The notes beneath the pieces are model-generated. The model did not search any database. It worked only from the letters and a program-made list of their open reading frames with translations, and was not told where the DNA came from. Positions 18,245 to 26,894 of a DNA stretch of 64,000 nucleotides are shown here, one piece after another. Numbering within the stretch: position 1 is the stretch's first letter; each line of letters opens with the position of its first letter. Source of the stretch: Ferruginibacter sp. (GTDB lineage: Bacteria > Bacteroidota > Bacteroidia > Chitinophagales > Chitinophagaceae); NCBI GenBank assembly GCA_030831945.1, contig JAURKC010000032.1:124001-188000 (forward strand). The letters run 5' to 3'. Position numbers and translations under genes: made by a program.

Positions 18245-19288
18245 ATGGCACCAATCAAGACAGCTCTTCTCTCTTTCGGTATGTCCGGAAAATTATTTCA
18301 TGCCCCGTTTATACAAATACATCCTGGCTTTGAATTTTTAGGTGCTTGGGAAAGAAGCAAAAAAATTATAGGCGATTTTTACCCCGGAGTTAAATCCTAC
18401 CCCACATTAGCAGCTATTTTAGAAGACGATACGATTGACTTAGTGGTAGTGAATACCCCTACTGCCACTCACTTTGAATATGCAAAGCAATCCTTATTAG
18501 CGGGTAAACATGTAGTGGTAGAAAAAGCTTTTACTACCACAGTGGCAGAAGCGATAGAACTTAAGGAACTCGCTGAAAAGGTAAATAAGAAAATATCTGT
18601 TTATCAAAATAGGCGGTATGACAGTGATTTTAAAACAGTAAAAAAAATAATTTCAGAAGGTTGGCTGGGTGAGATAGTAGAAGCAGAAATTCACTACGAC
18701 AGATATAAGCCACTATTAAATCCTAAACCACATAAAGAAATCAAAAGCGCTGGATCTGGAATATTGAAAGATCTGGGGCCACATATTATAGACAGTGCCA
18801 TTTGCCTATTTGGCTATCCTCAGGCCCTTTTTGCGGATATCCGTATCACTCGTCCTAATTCGGTAGTAGATGATTGGTTTGATATACTACTTTACTATCC
18901 AGGTTATAGGGTGAGACTTAAAAGTGGTGTATTTGTAAGAGAACCTCTTGCAAGTTTTATTGTACATGGATCATTAGGATCTTTTTTAAAAAACAGAACC
19001 GATGTTCAAGAAGCTGATTTATTAGAAGGTAAAGTTCCCAATAGAACTGATTGGGGAACAGAACCTTTATCAGAACGTGGTTTATTACATACCGAAAAAG
19101 ATGGTCAAGTGATTCGGGAAAATATTACATCGCAACAAGGAAATTATTATGACTATTATGAAGGAGTATTTAAAGCATTAACCAGTAATGCCCCAATGCC
19201 AGTAACAGCAGATGATGGTATCCGCATCATGCAAATTATAGAAGCAGCGATTGAGAGTTGCGAGAAAAAGAAAGTGATTGAATTGTAA
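18245..19288 (+). CDS. Gfo/Idh/MocA family oxidoreductase (scyllo-inositol dehydrogenase-like)
   Basis: A 347-residue NAD(P)-dependent sugar or inositol dehydrogenase. The N-terminal Rossmann fold begins ALLSFGMSGKLFHAPF, a start shared with the YvaA/IolW-like inositol dehydrogenases. The C-terminal alpha/beta domain contains KDLGPHIIDSAICLFG, with the catalytic-region Asp and His. The usual EKP cofactor motif reads EKA (VVVEKAFTTT), so the lysine is kept but the proline is replaced. It is monocistronic; its 3' end runs into the heptamer repeat spacer. The substrate cannot be stated. Confidence 0.85.
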   Translation: MAPIKTALLSFGMSGKLFHAPFIQIHPGFEFLGAWERSKKIIGDFYPGVKSYPTLAAILEDDTIDLVVVNTPTATHFEYAKQSLLAGKHVVVEKAFTTTVAEAIELKELAEKVNKKISVYQNRRYDSDFKTVKKIISEGWLGEIVEAEIHYDRYKPLLNPKPHKEIKSAGSGILKDLGPHIIDSAICLFGYPQALFADIRITRPNSVVDDWFDILLYYPGYRVRLKSGVFVREPLASFIVHGSLGSFLKNRTDVQEADLLEGKVPNRTDWGTEPLSERGLLHTEKDGQVIRENITSQQGNYYDYYEGVFKALTSNAPMPVTADDGIRIMQIIEAAIESCEKKKVIEL

Positions 19289-19292
19289 GTTT

Positions 19293-19335
19293 GCGAATGG
19301 GTGAATGGTGAATGGTCAATGGTCAATGGTGAATA
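19293..19335 (+). repeat. Heptamer repeat array (GAATGGT/CAATGGT), locus 1, left arm
   Basis: About five copies of a 7-base unit (TGAATGG or TCAATGG variants) begin four bases after the stop codon of the oxidoreductase gene. A short opposing segment (ATTCACCATCACCC, 19531-19544) lies at the far end of the spacer and overlaps the stop codon of the SET gene, so the arms can pair across the spacer. Confidence 0.8.
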
Positions 19336-19348
19336 GTGTGTAACCTAA

Positions 19349-19515
19349 ACTTCTAAACCCGAATTAAAAAGCACCAATAAATTTAACGCTCCTCTAAACC
19401 CGAATTTAAAAGCACTAATAAATTTAACGCCCCTCTAAACCCGAATTAAAAAGAACCAACAAAAATAATACTCCTATAAATCCGAATTTAAAAGCACCAA
19501 CAAAAACAACACTCG
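19349..19515. repeat. 41-bp tandem repeat, four copies
   Basis: The motif CCGAATT(A/T)AAAAG recurs with its G at 19361, 19402, 19443 and 19484, an exact 41-base period. Each unit also carries TCTAAA-like sequence before it and an A-rich CCAA(T/C)AAA segment after it. Copies 1 and 2 are most alike and copies 3 and 4 have drifted. The period is not a multiple of three and no open frame runs through it. There are no spacers, so it is not CRISPR. Confidence 0.9.
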
Positions 19516-19538
19516 CCTAAACATCTAATCATTCACCA

Positions 19539-19925
19539 TCACCCTTCTGCCTCAAACCATATTTTTGTTTTGTCATCCCAGTCACCATTGTAATTGATGG
19601 TAAGCTCCTCTCCTTTTTCAATTAAGCGAACTGTTTTTACAAGAATAACATCCTCATCATAGTTCATAAAATATTCACAATTGCTACTATAGCTATGATT
19701 ATAGATAGGTACCAATCCTAAGGCCATACAGCATTTATCTTGTAAAGCTCCCCATTCGAAAATATAATCGTGCAAGGCTGTTTTATCCAAATGAGTCCGA
19801 TCTTCTCCACTCATTATAATAACAGGAGACACCTCCACCACTGTATCAGCGGCAATCGTTTCCGCTGTATAGACACCTCTTCCCATCGAATCAGTCTTAT
19901 CAACAAATAAATAAGGTTTTAACAT
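19539..19925 (-). CDS. SET-domain protein, probable lysine methyltransferase
   Basis: A 128-residue protein that is essentially a bare SET domain. It shows GRGVYTAETIAA near residue 15, the knot-forming YNHSYSSNCEYF near residue 74 (Asn-His-Ser contacts S-adenosylmethionine) and GEELTINYNGDW near residue 106 with the active-site tyrosine. No pre-SET or post-SET zinc sites and no signal peptide are present. Small bacterial SET proteins methylate protein lysines in a few studied cases; the target here is unknown. A TATCTTGC box lies 31 bases upstream of its ATG. Its stop codon overlaps the right arm of the heptamer repeat. Confidence 0.85.
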   Translation of the reverse strand: MLKPYLFVDKTDSMGRGVYTAETIAADTVVEVSPVIIMSGEDRTHLDKTALHDYIFEWGALQDKCCMALGLVPIYNHSYSSNCEYFMNYDEDVILVKTVRLIEKGEELTINYNGDWDDKTKIWFEAEG

Positions 19926-19956
19926 AAGATCATTTTAAAAGTAAAACTAGTAATTT

Positions 19957-19964
19957 GCAAGATA
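19957..19964 (-). promoter_or_regulatory. Candidate -7 box (TATCTTGC) of the SET-domain gene
   Basis: On the minus strand TATCTTGC lies 31 bases before the ATG at 19925. It matches the boxes before dapD and the GT4 gene exactly. Confidence 0.4.
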
Positions 19965-20099
19965 GTTATTTAAGGGCTATACCAGGAAGGATAAAATCAG
20001 TTTTAAAAATAATCACTCCGCTATTTATAAACCCCTATTTAACTCGATATATTATTTTAAAAATTATCCCCTATAAAGGTTACTAATAAAATCAATACA

Positions 20100-21491
20100 A
20101 TGTCACTTGAATTAAATGAAATCACCTTACAACAACAATTTGAGGAAGTCATTGCTTCAGAAGATATTTTGAGCATTCAGGATTTTTTAAATGATCAGAA
20201 TATCAGTGATGTCGCCAACCTCATCTATGAAAATGAAAAGTATGAAGGCCAAATCATTAGCCATCTTTCACTACATCGTGCGGCGAGTGTTTTTAAAATA
20301 TTAGAACTTCCTACACAAAAAAAGATTATAAAAACATTACCGCCGTTTAAAACAGCGGAGCTACTAAATGAATTGCCTCCCGATGACCGAACTTCATTTT
20401 TGAGTGAACTACCGAGTAACACCGTAAGAGAATTAGTAAAGACTTTAAATCCTGAAGAAAGAAAAATAACGCTTTCACTGCTAGGATATCCAGAAGGAAG
20501 TGTGGGAAGGTTGATGACGCCAGACTATGTCTATGTTTACGAGCATGATACAGTAGAGGACGTATTAAATACCATTAGAAAATATGCAAAAAATAGTGAA
20601 ACTATTGATGTAATCTATGTCATCAATGATAAAGGGGAGTTACTAGATGATATTCGTATCAAAGATTTCATTATGGCAAGTCCAGATAAGAAAGTGGATG
20701 AGCTAATGGATGAAAGATTTATTGCGCTCCATGCCGATGATGACCAGGAAGTAGCCAATGAAGCATTTAAAATGAATAATCGAGTAGCCTTACCCGTTGT
20801 TAGTAAAAGCAATAAATTGTTAGGAATCGTTACCATCGACGATGTGCTTTGGGTTGCTAATGAAGAATTTAGTGAGGACATGCAAAAAATGGGCGGTACA
20901 CAAGCCTTGGATGAACCTTATCTAGAAATGCCTATACTCAAATTATTCAGAAAAAGAGTTGGATGGCTCACTGTTCTTTTTATAGGTGAGATGTTTACTG
21001 CAACGGCTATGGGATTTTTTGAGGATGAAATTCAAAAAGCCGTAGTGTTAGCCTTATTTATTCCATTAATTATTTCGAGCGGTGGTAATACAGGTTCTCA
21101 AGCTTCTACTTTGATTATACAAGCGATGGCGGTAGGCGAAATAACCATTGCTAATTGGTGGAGAGTCATGCGTAGAGAAATTATTCAGGGGCTATTATTA
21201 GGTACGGTACTTGGTATTATCGGATTTACAAGGGTCGTATTTTGGTCAAATTTTTTACCCAATTTATATGGACCCCATTATTATTTGATTGGACTTACCG
21301 TAGGATTTTCATTAATTGGAGTAGTGCTTTGGGGTACACTAACTGGATCAATGTTACCACTAATTTTAAAGAGACTCGGTGCCGACCCTGCAGTTAGTTC
21401 CGCACCTTTTGTAGCTACACTGGTAGACGTTACCGGATTAATTATTTATTTTTCAGTAGCCTACCTTTTTTTAAAAGGAATACTTTTATAA
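20100..21491 (+). CDS. mgtE: Magnesium transporter MgtE
   Basis: This 463-residue inner-membrane Mg2+ channel has the complete family architecture. An N-terminal superhelical domain (about residues 1-130) has repeated LPxxxxxELLNELPPDDR motifs; two CBS domains follow (about 135-255, starting VGRLMTPDYVYV); then five membrane helices from about 285, with SSGGNTGSQASTLIIQ and the GADPAVSSAPFVATLVDV pore segment. The cytosolic domains normally close the pore when Mg2+ is high, so control is probably at protein level; I recognised no Mg riboswitch upstream. It is convergent with the aldolase-family gene and shares a bidirectional terminator with it. Confidence 0.95.
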   Translation: MSLELNEITLQQQFEEVIASEDILSIQDFLNDQNISDVANLIYENEKYEGQIISHLSLHRAASVFKILELPTQKKIIKTLPPFKTAELLNELPPDDRTSFLSELPSNTVRELVKTLNPEERKITLSLLGYPEGSVGRLMTPDYVYVYEHDTVEDVLNTIRKYAKNSETIDVIYVINDKGELLDDIRIKDFIMASPDKKVDELMDERFIALHADDDQEVANEAFKMNNRVALPVVSKSNKLLGIVTIDDVLWVANEEFSEDMQKMGGTQALDEPYLEMPILKLFRKRVGWLTVLFIGEMFTATAMGFFEDEIQKAVVLALFIPLIISSGGNTGSQASTLIIQAMAVGEITIANWWRVMRREIIQGLLLGTVLGIIGFTRVVFWSNFLPNLYGPHYYLIGLTVGFSLIGVVLWGTLTGSMLPLILKRLGADPAVSSAPFVATLVDVTGLIIYFSVAYLFLKGILL

Positions 21492-21505
21492 AAAATAGTG
21501 CAAAT

Positions 21506-21559
21506 AAAAAGACGCCTGCTTTGATAGAAACTAATCTCTATTGTAGTAGGCGTCTTTTT
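21506..21559. terminator. Bidirectional terminator between mgtE and the aldolase-family gene
   Basis: AAAAAGACGCCT (21506-21517) pairs with AGGCGTCTTTTT (21548-21559), with A-runs and T-runs on the two sides, so it can act in both directions. The loop of about 30 bases is long. Confidence 0.85.
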
Positions 21560-21566
21560 TTATTAA

Positions 21567-22544
21567 TTAAATAGCTGGATCTGGATAAACTTTTGGAGCT
21601 ACAATAGATTCAATTGCTACCTTTTCAATTCCCAAGGTATCACACCAGCCTAAAAACTTTTCGTGCAATGCATCCAACACTTCTTTTTGAGCAGGAGTTA
21701 ATTCTAATACATGTGCACGACTGATGGTACGAATAGGTAATCCTCGCTTTGCTAAAAAGTACTTAGCGCTCATTGGGTAGGCGACATGAATAGAAGGATC
21801 AACTTGTATCAATTCATTTTGTAACCAATCTACCTTCTCCTTCATGGCTGGGTTTCCAGCATTGTTAACCATCCAAACTAAAATTTCAGGATAAAAATTT
21901 CCAGAGATAGAACTCATACCCATTCCGCCATTTCTGACAACAAAGGATGCGTTAGGGGTATGTGCATCAAAAAATTCAAAAGTAGTGTTGCCACTTTCTT
22001 TTATAATATTAAGTTTAGCTAAAACCTGTTCCTTTTCAATGGAAGTGTCTTTATGATAAATAAACCTTCCCGATTCTACTAAATTTTTAAAAACTTTAGC
22101 GGTAAGAATTCTTTTGTAGGGTGCAGGGCATTCATACAATCCAAATGGAATACCAGGAGTAAGCTCAAGCATTCTATTGAAATTGCGAATAAGGATTTCA
22201 TCACTGTCATCGATATTAGCAAAATGTCCTGTAATTAAAATTACCGCATCAATCCCCGTTTCATATATTTTTTTTGCAAAAATTGCTTTGTCTTCGATGG
22301 TTAAGCCAAATGAACCAGTTGCCACAATTGGTACTCTACCTCTAACGTATTTTACAATAAAACTAGTTAGTTCTAAACGCTCATCTTCCGTTAAGCTATA
22401 CATTTCGCTGCTTAAACAATTGGCAAAAAAACCTTTAACACCAGCGGCTAAATAAAAATCAATCAATTTTGAAACTACATCAAAATCAAGCTTTGCCTTT
22501 AAATTAAAAGGCGTAATCATTACTGGGACAAATTTGTTTTCCAT
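21567..22544 (-). CDS. Dihydrodipicolinate synthase/N-acetylneuraminate lyase family aldolase
   Basis: A 325-residue class I aldolase of the DapA/NanA superfamily. The Schiff-base lysine lies in IYHKDTS and the catalytic tyrosine in LYECPAPYKR. The substrate loop reads ANCLSSEMYSL where DapA has GTTGE and NanA has GSTGE, so it is probably neither enzyme. It lies four bases after the sodium-solute symporter gene with a divergent AraC regulator, an arrangement that fits uptake and cleavage of a 2-keto acid or acidic sugar. With a sialidase elsewhere in the window, sialic acid is one possibility, but this is unproven. Confidence 0.8.
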   Translation of the reverse strand: MENKFVPVMITPFNLKAKLDFDVVSKLIDFYLAAGVKGFFANCLSSEMYSLTEDERLELTSFIVKYVRGRVPIVATGSFGLTIEDKAIFAKKIYETGIDAVILITGHFANIDDSDEILIRNFNRMLELTPGIPFGLYECPAPYKRILTAKVFKNLVESGRFIYHKDTSIEKEQVLAKLNIIKESGNTTFEFFDAHTPNASFVVRNGGMGMSSISGNFYPEILVWMVNNAGNPAMKEKVDWLQNELIQVDPSIHVAYPMSAKYFLAKRGLPIRTISRAHVLELTPAQKEVLDALHEKFLGWCDTLGIEKVAIESIVAPKVYPDPAI

Positions 22545-22548
22545 CTTT

Positions 22549-24117
22549 CTATTTATTGTTTTTTTTGATAAACTGTTTAAATTTTGTTAGTAGTATACCC
22601 GTTAAGAAAATAGTTAAAGTGCCCACTACGATAATCATATTTTTATGCAATGCAATTTTTAGATAAGATAAATCAGGACTCAACTTGTCTGAAAAACTAA
22701 ACCATATAATTACAATCACTCCAATAATCACTGCTATTAATGCTTCTGCATTTTTCGTTTGTTTACTAATTAATCCAAGTAGAAACAACCCTAGCATTCC
22801 TCCTGCAAAAATTCCAGATAATTCCCACCAAACATCTAAAATACTTTTGATACCAATCATAGATAATCCAACTAATAATCCAATCACTCCAACAACAATA
22901 GTAGAACTATAAAGTATTACGAATTCCTTTTTATCAGATAATTGTTTTGAAAAATATCTACTATAAATATCTTTAGTAAAAACTGTAGCAGAAGCATTCA
23001 TGCCAGAGCTAATGGTACTCATTGCCGCAGACAATATCGCTGCTACTAATAATCCCAAACAAACCGTGGGGACTTTATTTACCATAAAATGAGGCATCAC
23101 TTTATCAGCGTAATCCGCAGGCTTAAGTTGTTGCATATAATTAGTAATGTCCAATGCACTTGCATTTTCACCCAATTTTTGAATAGCCAATCCATGTTTC
23201 AAAGAATCTGCAATCGCTGGATTTGTTTGATAATAAGCAAATAGAGAAGTTCCAATGATAAAAAATAACAAAGAAGCGGGGACATAAATAAACACCGATA
23301 ACCAAACAGATTTTCTAGCTTGCTGATCTGAGTTAGCCGTATGATAACGTTGGACATAATTTTGATCCATCCCAAAATTATTGAGATTAATAAAAAAGCC
23401 ATAAAAAAGAACTACCCAAAAACTACTTTCCTTAAAATTGAAAGCCGTATCTCCCAAACTAAATTTATGTTCAGATTTAGCAATATCATAAATAGCGGTA
23501 ACACCACCAGGTATCTCCCAAATAATTAAAAATAGAATTAATAAGGCGCCTAATGTTTTAAGAACACCTTGTACCACTTCAGTCCAGATTACTGCCTCTA
23601 TTCCACCTAATACAGTGTATATAATGATACAAATACCCATCACGATCATGATAGAAGACATAGAAAAACCAAGTAAAGCTTGCAAGGTAAGCGCCATTCC
23701 AAAAAACACAGAACCCATTCTAGCAAATTGGGTTAACAAAAAACAAACCACCGCATATGTCCTTGCCCAAGGCCCAAATCTTTTTTCTAAATTGGTGTAA
23801 GCAGAAATCTCTCCCGTTTTTCTATAAAAAGTTACAAAGTATTTAGAGGCTACCCAAGCAGCAAAAGGCATTGAAATACTAAATACAAACGCATTCCAAT
23901 TGGTACCAAAAGCCTTACCTGGAACACCTAAAAAAGTATTACTACTTAAAAAGGTAGCATAGATTGAGATGCCAATAGCCCAGCCAGGTATTTGCCCAGA
24001 AGCGCTAGTGAACTGTTCCGTATTTTTATTTTTCTTAGAAAAATAATATCCAATACCTACCATCGCAAACAAATAAATGAATACAATGACCAAGTCTATG
24101 AAAGGAATGTTTTGCAT
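22549..24117 (-). CDS. Sodium:solute symporter (SSS family)
   Basis: This 522-residue integral membrane protein has about thirteen hydrophobic helices and SSS signatures: FTSASGQIPGWAIGISIYATFLSSNTFLG at residues 37-65, GGIEAVIWTEVVQG near 170 and SAAMSTISSGMNASATVFTKDIY near 370, the last being the Na+-binding region. Substrates in this family include sugars, sialic acid, proline and nucleosides. It is the first gene of a two-gene operon with the aldolase (4-base gap) and is divergent from an AraC regulator, so it most likely imports the substrate of that aldolase. Confidence 0.9.
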   Translation of the reverse strand: MQNIPFIDLVIVFIYLFAMVGIGYYFSKKNKNTEQFTSASGQIPGWAIGISIYATFLSSNTFLGVPGKAFGTNWNAFVFSISMPFAAWVASKYFVTFYRKTGEISAYTNLEKRFGPWARTYAVVCFLLTQFARMGSVFFGMALTLQALLGFSMSSIMIVMGICIIIYTVLGGIEAVIWTEVVQGVLKTLGALLILFLIIWEIPGGVTAIYDIAKSEHKFSLGDTAFNFKESSFWVVLFYGFFINLNNFGMDQNYVQRYHTANSDQQARKSVWLSVFIYVPASLLFFIIGTSLFAYYQTNPAIADSLKHGLAIQKLGENASALDITNYMQQLKPADYADKVMPHFMVNKVPTVCLGLLVAAILSAAMSTISSGMNASATVFTKDIYSRYFSKQLSDKKEFVILYSSTIVVGVIGLLVGLSMIGIKSILDVWWELSGIFAGGMLGLFLLGLISKQTKNAEALIAVIIGVIVIIWFSFSDKLSPDLSYLKIALHKNMIIVVGTLTIFLTGILLTKFKQFIKKNNK

Positions 24118-24314
24118 ATAAATTCAATTACAGTATCGGTGGCAAGCAATACTTATATGATGAAATACATTTCGACACTAAAAATATCCTTAATTGGTCA
24201 TAGTTAACTGAATCCTATTTTCAAAAATATGTACTATTTTATCATAAATTATGGATAAATATCAGAAAAATTAGCAATTAAAGCCTTATTTTAGAATAAT
24301 TATTAAAGAATTTC

Positions 24315-25187
24315 ATGAAGCCTCATTATCACAAGGTTCCCAAAAATTTGGAGAACTCTTTCAGTTTGCGAAAAGATGTCTCTGCAAATTTTGAAAGTAC
24401 CTGGCACTATCATCCAGAGCTAGAATTGCATTACACAAAAAAAGGGGAAGGTCTTCGGTTTATTGGAGATAATATTAGCAACTTCAATTCAGATGAAATG
24501 TTGCTACTAGGTGAAAATCTGCCGCATACTTGGAAATCACATGATGCTTATTTACACCCTCAATCCAAACTAGAAGTGGAGACAATGGTAATGCATTTTC
24601 TACCCGATTGTCTAGGTCAAGAATTTCTTTCACTTCCAGAAGCCTACGCATTAACACAACTTTTCAAAAAGGCTAAGAACGGATTATTAATTCAGGGGGA
24701 TACCAAAAGAAAACTCTTGAGTTTATTAGAAGCTGCCCATCAAGCAGAGAACCTGAATAGAATAGCTCTATTTATATCTATATTAAGCACCCTTTCAGAA
24801 ACAAGCGAATATGAGCCCATCACTAGCGCCCATGCATTCTACCAGTCCAATCAATTAGAAACCGATCGACTCAATCAGATTTATACCTATACCCTTAAAA
24901 ATTATATGAATAAAATAAGTCTAGCTGAAATTGCTTCCTTGAGCTGTTTGAGTATCACTTCTTTTTGTAGGTATTTTAAATTGATGACCAATAAAACCTA
25001 CACTGATTTTTTATCCGAAATCAGAATCAGTTATGCTTGTAAACTTTTAATTGAAAACAAGGAATTAACCATCGAATCTATCAGCACAGAAACCGGATTT
25101 AACAATGCCTCCAATTTTTTTAGACAATTTAAAAAAACGATTGGCTTAACACCGAAAGCTTATCGAAAAAAATACAGGTCAGCATAG
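24315..25187 (+). CDS. AraC-family transcriptional regulator
   Basis: A 290-residue regulator. The N-terminal half is a cupin-like sensor (STWHYHPELELHYTKKGEG near residues 30-47, with His residues typical of the fold). The C-terminal 100 residues form the double helix-turn-helix: NKISLAEIASLSCLSITSFCRYFKLMTNKTYTDF and IESISTETGFNNASNFFRQFKKTIGLTPKAYRKKY. It is transcribed away from the symporter-aldolase operon across a 197-base spacer and is the probable local activator of that operon in response to its substrate. Confidence 0.9.
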   Translation: MKPHYHKVPKNLENSFSLRKDVSANFESTWHYHPELELHYTKKGEGLRFIGDNISNFNSDEMLLLGENLPHTWKSHDAYLHPQSKLEVETMVMHFLPDCLGQEFLSLPEAYALTQLFKKAKNGLLIQGDTKRKLLSLLEAAHQAENLNRIALFISILSTLSETSEYEPITSAHAFYQSNQLETDRLNQIYTYTLKNYMNKISLAEIASLSCLSITSFCRYFKLMTNKTYTDFLSEIRISYACKLLIENKELTIESISTETGFNNASNFFRQFKKTIGLTPKAYRKKYRSA

Positions 25188-25243
25188 CGCTATTAAAAAG
25201 TTAAAATGAATTGAATTACTCAATTAATACTCTCTACTCATTG

Positions 25244-25251
25244 TATATTTG
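25244..25251 (+). promoter_or_regulatory. -7 promoter box (TATATTTG) of the parvulin gene
   Basis: TATATTTG fits TAnnTTTG and ends 15 bases before the TTG start at 25267, so the leader would be very short. Confidence 0.5.
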
Positions 25252-25266
25252 TAAAAAATAATTTCA

Positions 25267-25896
25267 TTGAAAAAAGTACTCTCTCTTACCCTACTATTGA
25301 TGATGACTTTGCTGGTCAAAAGTCAATCGATTAGTCAAATCAAAAAAGAATTGGATACTACCAGTGATCCAATTGGATATGTTAAGTTTAAACTAAAGAA
25401 AAAATATACCATTGATACAGTAACAGTAATGAGTACCTCTTCTTTTATGGGCATAGCAGATAGTCTTGCTTACCATGGAAAAATTGGCAAAGTATATGGT
25501 CCCTATAAAGGAGCTAATTATTTAATAAAAGTTCTAGCAAAAGTTCCCAATACTTTTTATCATGTCAGTCATATCTTGATTGATACTGCCACTTTTAGTA
25601 AAAAATTTGCAGATTCCTTAGGCAGCAATATTATCAAAAGGATTAAATCCGGCAACAGTTCTTTTTCCTCAATGGCAAGTACTTATAGTGTAGATCATTA
25701 TTCAGCTTTAAAAGGTGGAGATCTTGGCTGGTTTATACGAGGAGCAATGTTAGCACAACTTGATAGGGCAATTGCTAATCACAAAAAAGGAGATATTTTT
25801 AAAGTGTGGACTCCGGCGGGTTTGCATATAGTTACCATTCGTGATAATCCAAAAAAAGACAATGGATTTGCACTTTTACTAAGGGTGATTTTATAG
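25267..25896 (+). CDS. Secreted parvulin-type peptidyl-prolyl isomerase
   Basis: A 209-residue protein with a signal peptide (MKKVLSLTLLLMMTLLVKS). It begins at TTG; no ATG would keep the positively charged N-region, so this rare start appears genuine. Residues 98-195 form a parvulin/PpiC rotamase domain with YHVSHILID, GNSSFSSMASTYSVD and GGDLGWF. The segment before it (KVYGPYKGANYLIKVLAKV) looks like the C-terminal end of a second, decayed parvulin domain, as in PpiD and SurA. It would assist folding of envelope proteins. The downstream gene starts 40 bases later. Confidence 0.83.
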   Translation: MKKVLSLTLLLMMTLLVKSQSISQIKKELDTTSDPIGYVKFKLKKKYTIDTVTVMSTSSFMGIADSLAYHGKIGKVYGPYKGANYLIKVLAKVPNTFYHVSHILIDTATFSKKFADSLGSNIIKRIKSGNSSFSSMASTYSVDHYSALKGGDLGWFIRGAMLAQLDRAIANHKKGDIFKVWTPAGLHIVTIRDNPKKDNGFALLLRVIL

Positions 25897-25936
25897 AATT
25901 CACCTTTGTATTTCAATCAATCATTAAAACTTTTTT

Positions 25937-26893
25937 ATGAAATATTTTTGCACTGGTCTTTTAGCGCTTTTCCTATTTGCTTTTAGTTTTCAAGTTGATG
26001 CACAGAATGATTATTCAATAGTAGACAATTATGTAAAATCACTCGGTTCATTAGACACCCTCAACATGGGAACCATTAGTTACACGGTAACTAAAAAATT
26101 TGCAGACCCCAAGGAAAAGGTGAGAGCAATTTTTGACTGGATAGCATACAACATTAATTATGATTTAAAAGCTGGAAAAAATAATGACAACGAAAAGACC
26201 AGTACTGAGCTGGTATTGAAAACAAGAAAAGCTACTGCAGTTGGCTTCGCAGGTTTATTTCAAGACATGTGCAGTGTGGTAAAAATTCGTTGCCTTACGG
26301 TAGATGGCTATGCAAAATTTACGACCGAACAAATTATTGAAAAACCCGATGGATTAAACCATACCTGGGCGGTTGTTCAATTAGGCCAAAGTCCAGATTC
26401 TTGGTATTATGTAGACCCAACATGGGCTAGTGGATATGCTGATGACAAGATGACTAAGTTCACGAAAGCTTTCAATGCTGATTATTTTTTCGCTGATAAA
26501 AGTATTTTTAATTACCAGCACTTTCCAGACAATAGCGCTTGGTTAATAGGAGAAGGCACAAGAAGTTCAAGTACTTTCTTTTCTTTGCCCTTAGTAAAAA
26601 GTGCAGCTTACGAATATAAACTAGGTAAATTTTTGCCAGCAAATGGCTTTATTAAAACAAAGCTCAGCAAACCAGTAGCTTTTAATATAAAACTGAATAC
26701 TACTATCCCTATTGAAATCGTATCGCTAGAAATGGGAGAAAATAAAAAGAAGAAAACAAAAACGGTAGATTTCACTTTTTCCGATGGCAATCTTTCCTTC
26801 AGCCATAAATTTGATATGGAAGATACCTATCCTGTTACTGTATTGGTCAATAACAAACCAGTACTTGGGTATTTAGTTGAGGTAAGCGAATAA
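25937..26893 (+). CDS. Secreted transglutaminase-like protein lacking the catalytic cysteine
   Basis: A 318-residue protein with a signal peptide ending near AQ (residues 1-23). Residues 60-165 match the transglutaminase-like superfamily: KVRAIFDWIAYNINYD, then a RK-x-x-x-x-G(F/Y)AxLF block, LNHTWAVV (His142) and YYVDPTWASG (Asp160). At the place of the catalytic cysteine the codon is GCA (Ala101), so the Cys-His-Asp triad is broken while the fold motifs remain. The C-terminal 130 residues look like a beta-rich domain. It may bind peptides or other ligands rather than cleave or cross-link. Its stop lies one base from the convergent TlpA-like gene. Confidence 0.8.
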   Translation: MKYFCTGLLALFLFAFSFQVDAQNDYSIVDNYVKSLGSLDTLNMGTISYTVTKKFADPKEKVRAIFDWIAYNINYDLKAGKNNDNEKTSTELVLKTRKATAVGFAGLFQDMCSVVKIRCLTVDGYAKFTTEQIIEKPDGLNHTWAVVQLGQSPDSWYYVDPTWASGYADDKMTKFTKAFNADYFFADKSIFNYQHFPDNSAWLIGEGTRSSSTFFSLPLVKSAAYEYKLGKFLPANGFIKTKLSKPVAFNIKLNTTIPIEIVSLEMGENKKKKTKTVDFTFSDGNLSFSHKFDMEDTYPVTVLVNNKPVLGYLVEVSE

Positions 26894-26894
26894 T

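Noticed and set aside
19349..19515. CRISPR-like direct repeats
   Set aside because: The copies are contiguous with a 41-base period and drift in sequence; there are no unique spacers and no cas gene.
19980..20099. Magnesium riboswitch before mgtE
   Set aside because: The leader is short and AT-rich and shows no recognisable M-box or other Mg-sensing fold.
21567..22544. Authentic dapA of the lysine pathway
   Set aside because: The substrate loop lacks the GTTGE motif and the gene is paired with a symporter and regulator rather than with dapB or dapD.
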